DNA of 64,000 bases from Janthinobacterium sp. PC23-8 (GCF_002250505.1 NZ_NJGY01000003.1:273977-337976); one strand, 5' to 3'; numbered from the stretch's first letter, positions 1-9,469 are shown. The notes: generated by a model from the sequence alone, not told the origin. A program made the numbers and translations.

Positions 1-1218
1 ATTGAAGCGCGCAACCGCATCGGCGGGCGCACCTTCACCGCCGAGTATGCGGGTGCCAAGCTTGAACTGGGCGGCACCTGGATCCACTGGAGCCAGCCCT
101 TCGTGTGGTCCGAGATCAGCCGCTATGGCCTGGAAATCGAAGAGAGCCCGGGCTTCGGCGCCGAGCGCATGTCGTGGATCGCGCAGGGCCAGCTCAGGCA
201 CGGAAAAGCTGGCGACGTGCTGCGGATGATGGGCGAGGGGCTGGAGACATTCTGCAATATCGACGGCCAGGGCGGGCGCACGGTGTTCCCGCGCGCGCAC
301 GACCCGTTCTTCTCCAGGCTGGTCGCCAAATATGACGGCCTGTCGATGCAGGACCGGCTCGACCAGATGGAAGCGAGCGCCGACCAGCGCGCGCTGGCCG
401 GCGCCTTTGTCGGCCTGGACTGCCATAACGACCCCGCTGTGGCGGGTGTGGTGGACCAGCTCAAATGGTGGGCGCTGGGCGACTTCGATGCCTCGCGCAT
501 GGCCGACAAGCTGGGCCGCTTCAAGTTCGCCCAGGGCACGTCCGCGCTGGCCAACGCCATGCTGGGCGAGGCCGACGTCGACCTGCTGCTGTCGACTCCC
601 GTCAGGGCGGTGCGCAGCGAGGGCCAGCTCACCACCGTGACGGCCGCCGACGGCAAGCGCTACCTGGGCAAGGCGGTGATCTGCACGGTGCCGATGAACG
701 TGCTCAAGACCATCGCCTTCACGCCGCCGCTGTCGCCGGCCAAGCGGCAGGCCTCCATCGAAGAGCACACGGGCAAGGGCAGCAAATTCTATATCCACGT
801 CAGGCAGAAGGTGGGCGCGTGGATGGGCCTGGCGCCATACCCGAACCCGATGACGGCCGCCTGGGCCGAGCGCGACCTGCCCGACGGCACGCTGCTGGTC
901 GCATTTGCGCCGCCGGGCAAGGTGGAGATGAACGACCACGCCTCGGTGCAGCGGGCCTTGCGCACCTTGCTGCCGGGCGTCGAGGTGGTGGCGGTGACCG
1001 GCTACCACTGGACCGAAGACCCGTATTCGCTGGGAACCTGGTGCATGTACCGGCCCGGGCAGTTTACGCGCTACCTGCATGCGCTGGGCGAGCGCGAAGG
1101 CAATATCTTCTTTGCCAGCGCCGACAGCGCCAACGGCTGGCGCGGCTTTATCGACGGCGCCATCGAAGGCGGTAGCCGGGCCGCGCGCGAAGTGAGCCGT
1201 TACCTGCATGGTGCGTAG
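1..1218 (+). CDS. Flavin-containing amine oxidase, 5'-truncated by window edge
   Basis: Reading frame 1 is open from the first base and ends at a TAG, giving 405 visible residues. The first residues (EARNRIGGRT, then LELGGTWIHWSQ) are the end of the FAD-binding Rossmann region and the GG-doublet segment of the monoamine oxidase/polyamine oxidase family. The C-terminal part (FFASADSANGWRGFIDGAIEGG) is the second flavin-binding stretch close to the end of these enzymes. Family members oxidise primary or secondary amines to aldehydes with release of ammonia and H2O2. The dinucleotide-binding GxGxxG and the start lie outside the window. The substrate cannot be told from the sequence. The gene lies tail-to-tail with the nitrilase cluster. 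Confidence 0.85.
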   Translation: MEARNRIGGRTFTAEYAGAKLELGGTWIHWSQPFVWSEISRYGLEIEESPGFGAERMSWIAQGQLRHGKAGDVLRMMGEGLETFCNIDGQGGRTVFPRAHDPFFSRLVAKYDGLSMQDRLDQMEASADQRALAGAFVGLDCHNDPAVAGVVDQLKWWALGDFDASRMADKLGRFKFAQGTSALANAMLGEADVDLLLSTPVRAVRSEGQLTTVTAADGKRYLGKAVICTVPMNVLKTIAFTPPLSPAKRQASIEEHTGKGSKFYIHVRQKVGAWMGLAPYPNPMTAAWAERDLPDGTLLVAFAPPGKVEMNDHASVQRALRTLLPGVEVVAVTGYHWTEDPYSLGTWCMYRPGQFTRYLHALGEREGNIFFASADSANGWRGFIDGAIEGGSRAAREVSRYLHGA

Positions 1219-1285
1219 ACCTTTTTCAAGGCAGCACGCTTGTCCCACCGGCGCTGCGGCGCCTTTCACCAAGAAAGAAGAGACC

Positions 1286-1750
1286 ATGAAATCGAAGTTG
1301 ATCCAACACCTGCTGGGCGCGCTTGTCCTGGCTGTGGCCATGACCCCGGCCTCGGCGGCGCAGTCCGCCATTCACCAGCAGTTGCAGCAGCGCGTCGATG
1401 CGCTGGGCAAGCAATGGTCGGGCCACGACGCCCACGCCATCGCGACGCAGTTTTTCACCGGCGACCTGACGGCCAGCGGCGAAGGCAATCCGGGCCTGGT
1501 GCAAGGCAGCGGGCAGCTTGAACCCCTGCTGGCCGAATTGTTCAAGGCCGCGCCGCACGCGCGCCTGGAAGTGCATGTCGCCGAGCAGCTGGGCGCCGAT
1601 GCGGCCTACGCCTGGGTAGTCTGGCATTGCAACGAAGACAAGCCGGCCACGCAGCAGTTCAAGGTGCGCAGCCTGTATGTCTTCAAGAAAACGGGCGGGC
1701 TCTGGAAGATCGCGGCCGACGCCTATTCCATGGGCGGCTTGCCCAGATAA
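1286..1750 (+). CDS. Secreted SnoaL/DUF4440-like (NTF2-fold) protein
   Basis: This encodes a 154-residue protein. The start at 1286 is chosen because an AAGAAAGAAGAG purine run precedes it and because it opens a classic signal peptide (hydrophobic GALVLAVAM, then TPASAAQ as likely cleavage site). The mature part looks like the small NTF2-like cone fold: an N-terminal helix, a [12 protein letters not shown] segment, and a closing strand with [12 protein letters not shown]. Such proteins are often described as SnoaL-like or DUF4440 proteins of unknown ligand. It follows the amine oxidase by 67 bases and may be co-transcribed. An export signal and a ligand-pocket fold suggest a periplasmic role, but no function is assigned. 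Confidence 0.7.
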   Translation: MKSKLIQHLLGALVLAVAMTPASAAQSAIHQQLQQRVDALGKQWSGHDAHAIATQFFTGDLTASGEGNPGLVQGSGQLEPLLAELFKAAPHARLEVHVAEQLGADAAYAWVVWHCNEDKPATQQFKVRSLYVFKKTGGLWKIAADAYSMGGLPR

Positions 1751-1779
1751 GCAGGGCGGACCGGCCGGCGCCGGGCCTG

Positions 1780-3072
1780 TCAGGCCTGCCGCAGGGCCGG
1801 CTGCTGCCCGGCGCCCGCCGCCGCGTGCGCCACGATGTGCGCGCTCAGATGTTCGGCGTCGCGGCCGATACCGGAGAAGCGTCCCGAGCCCCACGTGTAT
1901 TGCCACGGCAGGCCGAGGAAGTACAGGCCGGCCGCCTCGGTGACGCCGCGCTCATGGCGCGGATAGCCGCGCTGGTCGAAGATGTCGGCGTCGATCCAGC
2001 CGAAATCGGTGCGAAAGCCGATGCACCAGACCACGGCGGCGATCCGGCCGCCGGCCATGTCCAGGCTCGCGGGGGCGTCGTTCGCCGGCTGCCACAGCGG
2101 CTCGTACGGTGCCTGCGCGGGCGCGGCGATGCCGTGCTGCTCGATATGGCGGTCGATGCTGTCGTTGATCTTGCGGTAGACCGCATCGGCGCCGTCGAGG
2201 TTGGCGCGCAGGTCGCCGCCGAAGTGCGCCACGCCATCGCGCAGGCCCTCGTAGCGGCCGTACAGCGCCATGCCCTCGAGCGCGAACTTGCGCAGGTCGA
2301 TATCGCGTCCGCCATCGCGCCCGGTCACATAATGGTTGGTTTTCTCGCGCACGCCGGCGCCGAGCGGGTGGCGCTCGACCGGCAGGTCGTAATAGGCCAT
2401 TTCATCGAGCCACTTGACGACGTCCTTGCCGCGATAGCTGCGCGCCACGCGCGGCGCGTCGCCCACGCACAGGTGCACCTTGCGCCCGGCCAGATGCAGG
2501 TCCTCGGCGATCTGGCAGCCGGACTGGCCGGTGCCGACCACCAGCACCTCGCCGTCCGGCAACTGCGCCGGGTTCAGATAGTCGGACGAATGCAACTGCG
2601 CCACGTTCGCCGGCAGCTCGGCGGCGTCGGCCGGCAGGATCGGCGTGTGGTAGCCGCCCACGGCGAGCACCACCTGGCCGGCGCGGAAAACGCCGGCATC
2701 GGTGGCGACCTCGTAGCCGCCGCCGTCGCGCGGGGCGACGGCGCGCACGGCGGTGACGGTCACGCCCTCGCGCGCCGGCGGCGCGAACGCGGCGATGTAG
2801 CCGTCGATGTAGTCGACGATCTGCTGCTTGACCATGAAGCCGTCCGGGTCGTTGCCCTGGTAGGGAAAGCCGGGCAGCGTGCATTGCCAGTTCGGCGTGA
2901 CCAGGCAGAAGCTGTCCCAGCGCTCGCTGCGCCAGGCGTGGCCGAGCTGGTGTTTTTCCAGGATCAGGTGCGACACGCCGCGCTGCTTGAGCAGATAGCT
3001 GAGCGACAGGCCGGCCTGGCCGCCGCCGATGATCAGCACTTCATGGTATGGATGTGGGGTAGGGTTGGACAT
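1780..3072 (-). CDS. nitH: MSMEG_0569-family flavin-dependent oxidoreductase (NitH)
   Basis: This 430-residue protein resembles flavin-containing monooxygenases. It has an N-terminal FAD fold ([16 protein letters not shown], about residues 14-29) and a second dinucleotide fold ([17 protein letters not shown]) for NADPH in the middle. It is the last gene of the seven-gene Nit1C-type cluster, 34 bases after nitG. The family (MSMEG_0569 type) is found almost only with the Nit6803-type nitrilase, the radical SAM protein and the small MSMEG_0570/0572 proteins. The cluster has been linked to growth on low cyanide as nitrogen source in Pseudomonas fluorescens NCIMB 11764, where this gene is nitH. 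The reaction is unknown; oxygen insertion into a cyanide- or nitrile-derived intermediate is only a guess. Confidence 0.85.
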   Translation of the reverse strand: MSNPTPHPYHEVLIIGGGQAGLSLSYLLKQRGVSHLILEKHQLGHAWRSERWDSFCLVTPNWQCTLPGFPYQGNDPDGFMVKQQIVDYIDGYIAAFAPPAREGVTVTAVRAVAPRDGGGYEVATDAGVFRAGQVVLAVGGYHTPILPADAAELPANVAQLHSSDYLNPAQLPDGEVLVVGTGQSGCQIAEDLHLAGRKVHLCVGDAPRVARSYRGKDVVKWLDEMAYYDLPVERHPLGAGVREKTNHYVTGRDGGRDIDLRKFALEGMALYGRYEGLRDGVAHFGGDLRANLDGADAVYRKINDSIDRHIEQHGIAAPAQAPYEPLWQPANDAPASLDMAGGRIAAVVWCIGFRTDFGWIDADIFDQRGYPRHERGVTEAAGLYFLGLPWQYTWGSGRFSGIGRDAEHLSAHIVAHAAAGAGQQPALRQA

Positions 3073-3106
3073 GGCAGGGACTCGCTTGAAAAAGGAATGG
3101 GATGGC

Positions 3107-3394
3107 TTATGAATGCAGGGTTTCGACGGTGACGGTGGCGCCGGCGTCGGTCTCGAAGCGGGACGCGCCGGCTTCGAGCCGCGCCAGCTGGTCCATGGCC
3201 GAGGAACAGGCGTAGCCGTATTTCAGGCGCACCCGCTCGCTGGCCAGGGTCAGCGCGGTACGGCAGCGCGCCATGAAATCGCTCAGGTCATAGCGTTGGC
3301 CGGCGCGCAGGTACTCGTGCACGATGGTCGAGGGGGAATAGCACTGGCTGACGCTGTCGTCGGGCCAGCGCACGGTAAAGCGCACTTCAGGCAT
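3107..3394 (-). CDS. nitG: MSMEG_0570-family small protein (NitG)
   Basis: This 95-residue protein starts with [14 protein letters not shown] and contains the conserved run ending in [14 protein letters not shown], both typical of the MSMEG_0570 nitrogen-starvation family. No signal peptide, membrane segment or cofactor motif is visible. Two cysteines (in SQCYS and YACSS) are present. Its start overlaps the end of the AIR-synthase-like gene by 8 bases, so translation is likely coupled. It is always found in Nit1C clusters, which suggests a structural or accessory role in the pathway. Function unknown. Confidence 0.85.
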   Translation of the reverse strand: MPEVRFTVRWPDDSVSQCYSPSTIVHEYLRAGQRYDLSDFMARCRTALTLASERVRLKYGYACSSAMDQLARLEAGASRFETDAGATVTVETLHS

Positions 3395-4403
3395 GGTGTT
3401 TCTCCTTGTCGGGGGCGCAGCCGATCAGCGCCTGTTCGGTAAAATCCCATAGCGTGGCGCGCGCTTTTGCGCCCAGCGTCAGTTGCAGCTGGCGCGTGGC
3501 GTCGGTGCGGCCGATGACGGCGCAGGCCAGCGCGCGCCCGCTGAAGCGCGCCAGCACGGCGTCGACCTGGGCGTCATCGACGCTGAGGATGAAGCCATAG
3601 CTGGGGAAGGTCGCCAGCCAGCGCGCCAGCGGCACGCCGGCGGGGCGCGGAATCGCGTCGAGCGCGATGCTGGCGCCGACGCCCGAGCATTCGAGCAGCA
3701 TCAGCGCGGTGCCGATCACGCCGGCCATGCTGACGTCCTTGGCCGCCGCGCACAGGCCCTCCTCGGCGATGGCTGGCAGCAGTTCCAGGTCGGCGCGCAG
3801 GCGCTCGGGCGGCGCGCCGACGCTGGCGTTCCAGTAGTCGTACGGTTCGTGGTAGGCGCCGCGCAGGTCGAAGGCCGCCACCAGGCTTTGCCCCGGCCTG
3901 GCGTCAAAGCTGGTCAGCAGGCGCCTGGCGCGGCCGGTGATGGCCACCGACAGCTGCTCGCGGTCGCTGCGGCGGTTGCTGTGGCCGCCGACGATGGGCA
4001 CCTGGTAGACCTCGGCCGCCGCCGCCATGCCCTGCAGCAGCGGCAGCGCGGCCTCGCCGCCACGGCTCCACAGCGCGTCGACGATGGCCAGCGGCCGGCC
4101 GCCCATCGCATAGATGTCGCTGACGTTGACCATCACGCCGCAGTAGCCGGCGAACCACGGTTCGCGGGCGACGAATTCGTTGACGAAGCCTTCGATCGCC
4201 AGCAGCAGGTAGCTGCCGTCGTCGCAGGCGATGGCGGCGCAGTCGTCGCCGACGGGCGTGCTCCAGGCGCCGCCGCGCGCCGCCGCCCCGGCGGGCGCGG
4301 CGAGCGAACCGACCACTTGCGCGATGTCGCTCTTGTGGGCGATGCCGGGCAGCGCGCGCAGCGTTTGCACCAGTTGCGCCAGTTCGCTGTCGATGGCGTT
4401 CAT
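3387..4403 (-). CDS. nitF: AIR synthase-like (PurM-fold) protein, sll0787 family (NitF)
   Basis: The longer open frame extends upstream, but the ATG at 4403 overlaps the stop of nitE as ATGA and starts the family-typical MNAIDSELAQLVQ, giving 338 residues. The PurM/AIR-synthase fold is seen in VGDDCAAIACDDG near residue 47 (metal and ATP-binding aspartates), MVNVSDIYAMGG and GGHSNRRSD. Members of this fold (PurM, SelD, HypE, ThiL) use ATP to activate a carbonyl or amide oxygen. In the Nit1C cluster the substrate is unknown; an ATP-dependent step on the nitrilase product or on cyanide itself is possible. HypE, which makes a thiocyanate from carbamoyl, is a suggestive relative but not evidence. 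Confidence 0.85.
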   Translation of the reverse strand: MNAIDSELAQLVQTLRALPGIAHKSDIAQVVGSLAAPAGAAARGGAWSTPVGDDCAAIACDDGSYLLLAIEGFVNEFVAREPWFAGYCGVMVNVSDIYAMGGRPLAIVDALWSRGGEAALPLLQGMAAAAEVYQVPIVGGHSNRRSDREQLSVAITGRARRLLTSFDARPGQSLVAAFDLRGAYHEPYDYWNASVGAPPERLRADLELLPAIAEEGLCAAAKDVSMAGVIGTALMLLECSGVGASIALDAIPRPAGVPLARWLATFPSYGFILSVDDAQVDAVLARFSGRALACAVIGRTDATRQLQLTLGAKARATLWDFTEQALIGCAPDKEKHHA

Positions 4404-4939
4404 GGATTGCTCCGCGTGCACAAAAAGCCGCTGGCGCCGTCGGCGATCGGCGGGTAGCAGGCCAGGTCGGCCTGCATCAGCTGGTGCGCCCGTCCATGGA
4501 GCTCCAGCGCGTCCAGGCTGCGCCAGTGCAGCTGTTCGAACATCGCCACGTTCTGCTGCTGCACGTGGGCCAGGAAAGTGCGGCATCCCAGCGCGTGCGC
4601 GGTGCAGACGGCGAGGCGTATCAGGCCGCTGCCGACGGCGGCCTGGCGCCGCGCGCTGCGGGCGACGGCCAGGCGCGAACCCCACCAGGCGCCGTCGGCC
4701 GCCTGGTGGACGCGCACCGTGCCGACCACCTCGTCGGCTGCGCCGCCGCCGATGGCCACCAGGGTCAGCGCCGAGGCGTCGATGGCGTCGATATCGTCGC
4801 CGTCGAACAGGCCCTGTTCGACGCAGAACACGCTGTGCCGCAGGCGCAGCGCGGCGTCCCGCTCGGCGTCGCTGGTGGCCAGCTTGATGCGCACGGCCGG
4901 CGCCGTGTGTGCGGGCCGGATCAGCAAGGCGGTGGTCAT
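4400..4939 (-). CDS. nitE: GNAT-family N-acyltransferase, MSMEG_0567/sll0786 type (NitE)
   Basis: The start at 4939 (ATG overlapping the radical SAM stop, TGA at 4938-4936) gives 179 residues. The RHSVFCVEQGLFDGDD segment, the VGTVRVHQ beta strand and the Q/R-x-x-G/A acetyl-CoA loop region (RSARRQAAVGSGLI) mark a GNAT acyltransferase of the autoinducer-synthase-like subgroup. It sits between the radical SAM gene and the AIR-synthase-like gene with 4-base overlaps on both sides, so all three are translationally coupled. The family is known from nitrogen-starvation clusters. The acyl acceptor is unknown. Confidence 0.85.
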   Translation of the reverse strand: MTTALLIRPAHTAPAVRIKLATSDAERDAALRLRHSVFCVEQGLFDGDDIDAIDASALTLVAIGGGAADEVVGTVRVHQAADGAWWGSRLAVARSARRQAAVGSGLIRLAVCTAHALGCRTFLAHVQQQNVAMFEQLHWRSLDALELHGRAHQLMQADLACYPPIADGASGFLCTRSNP

Positions 4940-6048
4940 GGCGCTGTCCTTTCGAAGGTCGACAGCGACGAGCACGCGCCACAGCGCCCGCAGCCGGCCT
5001 TGATGTCGGCCGAGCGCAGGCCGCCGGCGCCGAGCATCTCGCCCAGCGGCGCGAGCAGTTCGCGCATGAATTGCGGCGACGGCGCCGGATGGTCTTCCAG
5101 CGGGGTGCCGGCGATCGGCACGAACGGCACCACGAACGGGTAGACGCCGATCGCGATCAAGCGCTCGCAGCAGCGCAGGATGGCCTCCGGCGTGTCGCCC
5201 AGGCCGGCCAAAATGTAGGTGCTGACCTGGCCGTGGCCGAACACCTCGACCGCGCGCGCGAAGGCGTCGAAATAGCGCGCCAACGGCACGCTGGCCTTGC
5301 CCGGCATGATGCGCGCGCGCACTTCGGGCATGACCGCTTCCAGGTGCATGCCGAGCGAGTCGATGCCGGCGTCGCGCATGCGGGCGAACCAGGCGTCGTC
5401 GTCGGGCGGCTCGCACTGGCCCTGGATCGGCAGGGCGACGGCCGACTTGACGGCGAAGGCGCTTTCGCACAGGATCGCCGCGCCGCGGTCGGTGGCGTTG
5501 GGCGTGCCGGTGGTCATCACCATGTGGCGCACGCCGTCGAGCAGCACCGCCGCGCGCGCCACCTCGGCCAGTTGTTGCGGCGTCTTGCGCAAAATGGTGC
5601 GCCCGGCTGCCAGCGACTGGCCGATGGCGCAGAACTGGCAGGACTTGCGCCGGCTCTCGTAGCGGATGCAGCTTTGCAGCACGGTGGTCGCCAGCACGTC
5701 CTTGCCGTGCAGCGTGGCGATCTGCTGGTAGGGCACGCCGTCGAGCGTTTGCATCTTGTAAAAGCGTGGCTGGCGCGGGAAGGAGATCATGCCGACTGCG
5801 CGGCCGTCGCGCAGGATGGCGCTGCGCCCGTCGGCACCGGCCGGCGCGGCCAGGTAGGGCGAGTGGAAGGCGCCGCCGGTGTGTACCGGGATCATCACCG
5901 TCAGGCCGTCGACGGTGACGGCCTTGTGGTCGGACGGCCCGGCGCCACCGCGCCGGCTGGGTACGCCGTCGCCCGGCTCGGCCAGGCGCATGCCCAGCGA
6001 TTGCAGCTCGGTGATCAGGCGCTGGTTGGGGGAGATCAGGGTATTCAT
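4936..6048 (-). CDS. nitD: MSMEG_0568-family radical SAM protein (NitD)
   Basis: This is a 370-residue radical SAM enzyme. The cluster-binding cysteines are C127, C137 and C140 (SC-x9-CQFC), a wider spacing than the usual CxxxCxxC, as in this family. A second cysteine patch, CGRCGAC, lies near the C terminus and may bind a further iron-sulfur cluster. The C-terminal half has the usual barrel features ([25 protein letters not shown]). Start and stop overlap the neighbouring genes by ATGA. In Nit1C clusters this protein accompanies the nitrilase; its radical reaction is not known. Confidence 0.88.
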   Translation of the reverse strand: MNTLISPNQRLITELQSLGMRLAEPGDGVPSRRGGAGPSDHKAVTVDGLTVMIPVHTGGAFHSPYLAAPAGADGRSAILRDGRAVGMISFPRQPRFYKMQTLDGVPYQQIATLHGKDVLATTVLQSCIRYESRRKSCQFCAIGQSLAAGRTILRKTPQQLAEVARAAVLLDGVRHMVMTTGTPNATDRGAAILCESAFAVKSAVALPIQGQCEPPDDDAWFARMRDAGIDSLGMHLEAVMPEVRARIMPGKASVPLARYFDAFARAVEVFGHGQVSTYILAGLGDTPEAILRCCERLIAIGVYPFVVPFVPIAGTPLEDHPAPSPQFMRELLAPLGEMLGAGGLRSADIKAGCGRCGACSSLSTFERTAP

Positions 6049-7022
6049 GCGTCTTGCTCCACCGGTGCGGTCTCGTCGGCGAGCGTGTGCGCCGGCCGCA
6101 GCGCCGGCTTGGCGCGTTCGTCGATCATCAGGCTGAGCAGCTCCGGCCGGGCGTAGTGGCCGACCGAATCCATCATCCGCTTGCGTTTGGTGATCAGGGC
6201 CATGTCGAGGTCGGCGATGACCATGCCCTCGCCGCTGCGCAGCGGTTCGGCCAGCAGCACGCCCTCGGGCGAGACGATGGTGGTGCAGCAGCCGCCGCGC
6301 AGCGCCTTCTGCTGCACCGGGTCGCTGGTGATGGTGGCGATCTGTTCTTCCGTCAGCCAGCCGGTGGCATTGATGACGAAGCAGCCCGCTTCCAGCGCGT
6401 GGTGGCGTATCGTCACCTCCATCTGGTCGGCGAAGATCTGGCCCACCATCGAGCCGGGGAACTGCGCGCAGTGGATCTGCTCGTGCTGCGCCATCAGCGC
6501 ATAGCGCGCCAGCGGGTTGTAGTGCTCCCAGCAGGCCAGCGCGCCGACGCGGCCGACGGCCGTCTCCACCACTTTGAGGCCGCTGGCGTCGCCCTGGCCC
6601 CAGATCATGCGTTCATGGTAGGTCGGCGTGATCTTGCGGCGCTTGAGCACCAGCGCGCCGTCGGCGTCGAACACCAGCTGGGTGTTGTACAGGCTGCCGT
6701 GGTCGCGTTCGTTTACGCCCAGCACCACCACCATGCCGTGGCTGCGCGCGGCGGCGCCGACGGCGTCGGTGACGGGGCCGGGCACGACCACCGCGCGCTC
6801 ATACAGCAGCAGGTGCTCGGCGCCGGCCTGGAAGGGCGGACGCACGAACGAAAAGTAGGGGTAGTAGGGCACGAAGGTCTCGGGAAATACCACCATCTCG
6901 GCGCCCTGGGCCGCCGCGTCGGCGATCGCTTCGAGCACGCGCGCCAGCGTGCCGCCCGCGCTGGTCAGGTCAGGCGCGATCTGCACTGCGGCTGCCCGCA
7001 CTGTCTTCCTGGTCGTTGTCAT
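6045..7022 (-). CDS. nitC: Nit6803-type nitrilase (NitC)
   Basis: This 325-residue carbon-nitrogen hydrolase has the full Glu-Lys-Cys triad: E48 in VVFPETF, K130 in [12 protein letters not shown], and C164 in [22 protein letters not shown] is the signature of true nitrilases rather than amidases. The enzyme hydrolyses a nitrile to the acid plus ammonia and acts in the cytoplasm, often as a helical oligomer. It starts 18 bases after nitB and overlaps nitD by 4 bases. The family's best-known member is the Synechocystis Nit6803 enzyme; in cyanide-growing Pseudomonas, nitC is part of the genetic locus for cyanide use. Natural substrate in this organism unknown. Confidence 0.93.
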   Translation of the reverse strand: MTTTRKTVRAAAVQIAPDLTSAGGTLARVLEAIADAAAQGAEMVVFPETFVPYYPYFSFVRPPFQAGAEHLLLYERAVVVPGPVTDAVGAAARSHGMVVVLGVNERDHGSLYNTQLVFDADGALVLKRRKITPTYHERMIWGQGDASGLKVVETAVGRVGALACWEHYNPLARYALMAQHEQIHCAQFPGSMVGQIFADQMEVTIRHHALEAGCFVINATGWLTEEQIATITSDPVQQKALRGGCCTTIVSPEGVLLAEPLRSGEGMVIADLDMALITKRKRMMDSVGHYARPELLSLMIDERAKPALRPAHTLADETAPVEQDA

Positions 7023-7040
7023 GGGTCCGCCTTTCTTTGC

Positions 7041-7523
7041 TTACAGGGTCCAGGTGTCGATGATCACCGCGTTGTCGCGCAGATGCAGCAGCTTCAGGTC
7101 CAGCACGTCCTGCGGGGCGATGGCGCGGATGCCTTCGATCAGCGACGGCTCGCCATGGCCATACAAGGCCTGGAGCGCGAAACGGCAGGCGTAGACCTTG
7201 CCGCCTTCGGCCATGAACTTGACCAGCTGGTTGTTCTGGTTCAGGTGGCCGGGGAAGGCCTCGTCGCCGAGCGTCGGGAAGCCGCGCTGCAGGCCCAGCG
7301 TCACGCCCGGGCCATACAGCAGCACAGTCGTTTCGTAGCCCTTGCGCTGCAACCGCGTGGCCTGCAGCAGGTTGACGAAGCCGATCGAGCCCTCGAAGGC
7401 GACGGTATGGAAGGTGACCAGCGCCTTCTCGCCCGGACGCGCTTTCACGTCCTCGAACACCTTCTCTTCGTAGTCAACAAAATAGTCGCCCTTGACGTGG
7501 GCTTTGTGATTGATCGCTGGCAT
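7041..7523 (-). CDS. nitB: MSMEG_0572/sll0783-family nitrogen starvation protein (NitB)
   Basis: The ATG at 7523 is preceded by GAAGGAAG and starts the family-typical [25 protein letters not shown]; the product has 160 residues. The rest ([52 protein letters not shown]) looks like a DsrE/F-like alpha/beta fold with one conserved cysteine. It is the first gene of the nit cluster, so its expression is set by the sigma-54 promoter upstream. In Synechocystis the homologue sll0783 responds strongly to nitrogen starvation. Biochemical role unknown. Confidence 0.88.
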   Translation of the reverse strand: MPAINHKAHVKGDYFVDYEEKVFEDVKARPGEKALVTFHTVAFEGSIGFVNLLQATRLQRKGYETTVLLYGPGVTLGLQRGFPTLGDEAFPGHLNQNNQLVKFMAEGGKVYACRFALQALYGHGEPSLIEGIRAIAPQDVLDLKLLHLRDNAVIIDTWTL

Positions 7524-7595
7524 GCTGCTTCCTTCAATAAGGTTAAGGGGAGTACCGGGCGTTCGGATTGATTGCGCCGCGATAGCCGGTTTGAA

Positions 7596-7611
7596 TGCAT
7601 GCGGCGTGCCA
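7596..7611 (-). promoter_or_regulatory. Sigma-54 (RpoN) promoter of the nit cluster
   Basis: Read on the minus strand the site is TGGCACG-CCGC-ATGCA. The -24 element matches TGGCACG in all seven bases, the spacer is 4 bases, and the -12 element matches TTGCA in four of five, with GG and GC in register. Transcription would begin near 7585 and give a leader of about 60 bases before nitB. Sigma-54 control fits nitrogen-starvation induction. The gap between nitB and the MocR gene (7524-7915) otherwise holds only regulatory-size sequence; a GGTGCACC palindrome at 7813-7820 could be an activator half-site. Confidence 0.7.
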
Positions 7612-7842
7612 GCGCCGGCGCATTGAAGGGGCTTGTGCAGGGATAAAAATCCAGTCAATCGCGGTTTTCAAAGGCGCCGCCATTGTGCCGCCGCAGCGTC
7701 GACTTTTCGGCCCCGGGCGCGGCTCCATTCAAGTCGTGCAGTCAATCGCCTGTATCTGCAGGGAACGATCGAAAAGGGGCGTGCGCCGCGATGGGGCGCG
7801 CCGCCCGCCGATGGTGCACCCGAAGCGTGATTCCGACGTGTT

Positions 7843-7870
7843 TTGGGCGTTTTCGAGCGGCACGAATAAT
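7843..7870 (+). promoter_or_regulatory. Possible sigma-70 promoter of the MocR gene
   Basis: TTGGGC at 7843-7848 and AATAAT at 7865-7870 are 16 bases apart and lie 45 bases before the MocR start. The match is moderate. It is the best plus-strand candidate that I see in the 392-base divergent region. Confidence 0.35.
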
Positions 7871-7915
7871 GCATGCAATGTGCGGGTCGCACCAACATTG
7901 AATGGAGAAAACGCA

Positions 7916-9325
7916 ATGTCGAAATCCGCCGCCGCATGGCTGCCGAAACTGAAAAAAGGCCAGGGGCCGCTCTACAAGGCGATTGCCGACGCCATCGCCG
8001 CCGACATCGCCACCGGCCGCCTCGCGCCCGAACAGCGCCTGCCGCCGCAGCGCCAGCTGGCCGATGCGCTGGACATCGACTTCACCACCGTGGCGCGCGC
8101 CTACGGCGAGGCGCACAAGCGCGGCCTGGTCGATTCGACGGTGGGGCGCGGCACCTTCGTGTGCGGGCGCCGGGCGATGGCGATCCCGCGCGCGGTGGCC
8201 GGGCGGCCGAACGTCGACCTGTCGATGAACATGCCGCCCGAGGCGCTCACGCCCGAGCTGGCGGCGCTGATGCGCGCCGGCGTGGCGTCGCTGGGCGAGT
8301 CGCCCGCCGCCATGCAGGCGCTGTTGCGCTACCAGGACTTCGGCGGCTCGGCGCAGGACCGCGAGGCCGGCGCGCTGTGGCTGCGCCGGCGCGGCCTGGC
8401 GGTCGAGCCCGAGCGGCTGCTGGTGGCGCCGGGCGCGCAGGCGGCGCTGCTGGCCATCCTCAGCACCATCGCGCCGCCCGGTTCGGTGGTGTGCTGCGAG
8501 GCGCTGACCTATCCGGGCCTGCGCGCGCTGGCCGGCGTGCTCAACCTGCGCCTGGTCGGGCTGCCGATGGACGGCGAGGGGATCGACGCGCTGGCCTTCG
8601 CCGCCGCCTGCGCGCAATACGCGCCGCAGGCGCTGTACTGCACGCCGACCTTGCTCAACCCGACCACTTTGACGATGTCGCCGCAGCGGCGCCAGGCCAT
8701 CGTGCAGGTGGCGCGCCACTACAAGGTGCCGATCATCGAGGACGACGCCTACGGCTTCCTGCCGCGCGAGGGCGTGGCACCGATCGCCGCCATCGGCGCC
8801 GACATCACCTTCCATGTGGCCGGCCTGGCCAAGTGCATCGGCGCCGGCTTGCGGCTGGCCTATGTCAGCGCGCCTGACGCGGCCGACACGGCGCGCCTGG
8901 CGGCGGCGCTGCGGGCGACGGCGGTGATGGCTTCGCCGTTCACCGCCGCGCTGGCGACGCGCTGGATCCGCGACGGCACCGCCGACCTGGCGCTGAACGC
9001 GATCCGCAAGGAATCGATGGCGCGCCAGCGGCTGGCCGCGCGCATCCTGCCGGCCGGCAGCTACGCCTCGCAGCCCGAGGCGTTTCATCTGTGGCTGCGC
9101 CTGCCGCCGCAGTGGGACCGGCTGGCTTTTACCGCCCATCTGCGGGCGATCGGCATCGGCGTGGTGCCCAGCGACGCCTTTGCGGTCGATGGCGGCGGCC
9201 CGGCGCCGCAGGCAGTGCGCGTGTGCATCGGCGGCGTCGCCACCCAGGAACAGCTGCGCCACGCGCTGCAAGGGATCGCCGACGCCATGCTGGAAGCGCC
9301 GCTGGCCGTGCCGGCGGTGCTGTAA
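7916..9325 (+). CDS. MocR-type (GntR/aminotransferase) transcriptional regulator
   Basis: The ATG at 7916 follows GGAGAAAA and gives 469 residues. Residues 1-75 form a winged helix of the GntR type (GPLYKAIADAIAADI, then LPPQRQLADALDIDFTTVARAY). The rest is a fold-type I aminotransferase domain with LLVAPGAQAALLAI, IIEDDAYGFLPRE and the PLP lysine in GLAKCIGAGLRLAY. MocR regulators bind PLP and an amino compound and control amine, amino acid or vitamin B6 genes. The gene is divergent from the nit cluster and points toward the transaminase, so it could serve either side. No dedicated sigma-54 activator gene is seen near nitB. Confidence 0.85.
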   Translation: MSKSAAAWLPKLKKGQGPLYKAIADAIAADIATGRLAPEQRLPPQRQLADALDIDFTTVARAYGEAHKRGLVDSTVGRGTFVCGRRAMAIPRAVAGRPNVDLSMNMPPEALTPELAALMRAGVASLGESPAAMQALLRYQDFGGSAQDREAGALWLRRRGLAVEPERLLVAPGAQAALLAILSTIAPPGSVVCCEALTYPGLRALAGVLNLRLVGLPMDGEGIDALAFAAACAQYAPQALYCTPTLLNPTTLTMSPQRRQAIVQVARHYKVPIIEDDAYGFLPREGVAPIAAIGADITFHVAGLAKCIGAGLRLAYVSAPDAADTARLAAALRATAVMASPFTAALATRWIRDGTADLALNAIRKESMARQRLAARILPAGSYASQPEAFHLWLRLPPQWDRLAFTAHLRAIGIGVVPSDAFAVDGGGPAPQAVRVCIGGVATQEQLRHALQGIADAMLEAPLAVPAVL

Positions 9326-9469
9326 CGGCGGTGCCGGCGCCTGTTCTTTCCTGTGGTGCAAAAAAACCGGAAAAAATCACAAAATGATGGCGCCCGGGCT
9401 TGTGTTACCGCGTCGTGGAGCTAGAGTAAAAGAATGCACCTGCTTCAATCCCAGCCAAAGGAGATCATC

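Noticed and set aside
123..656. Long antisense open frame inside the amine oxidase gene
   Set aside because: High GC gives open frames on all strands; composition is arginine/serine-rich, with no domain or start signal.
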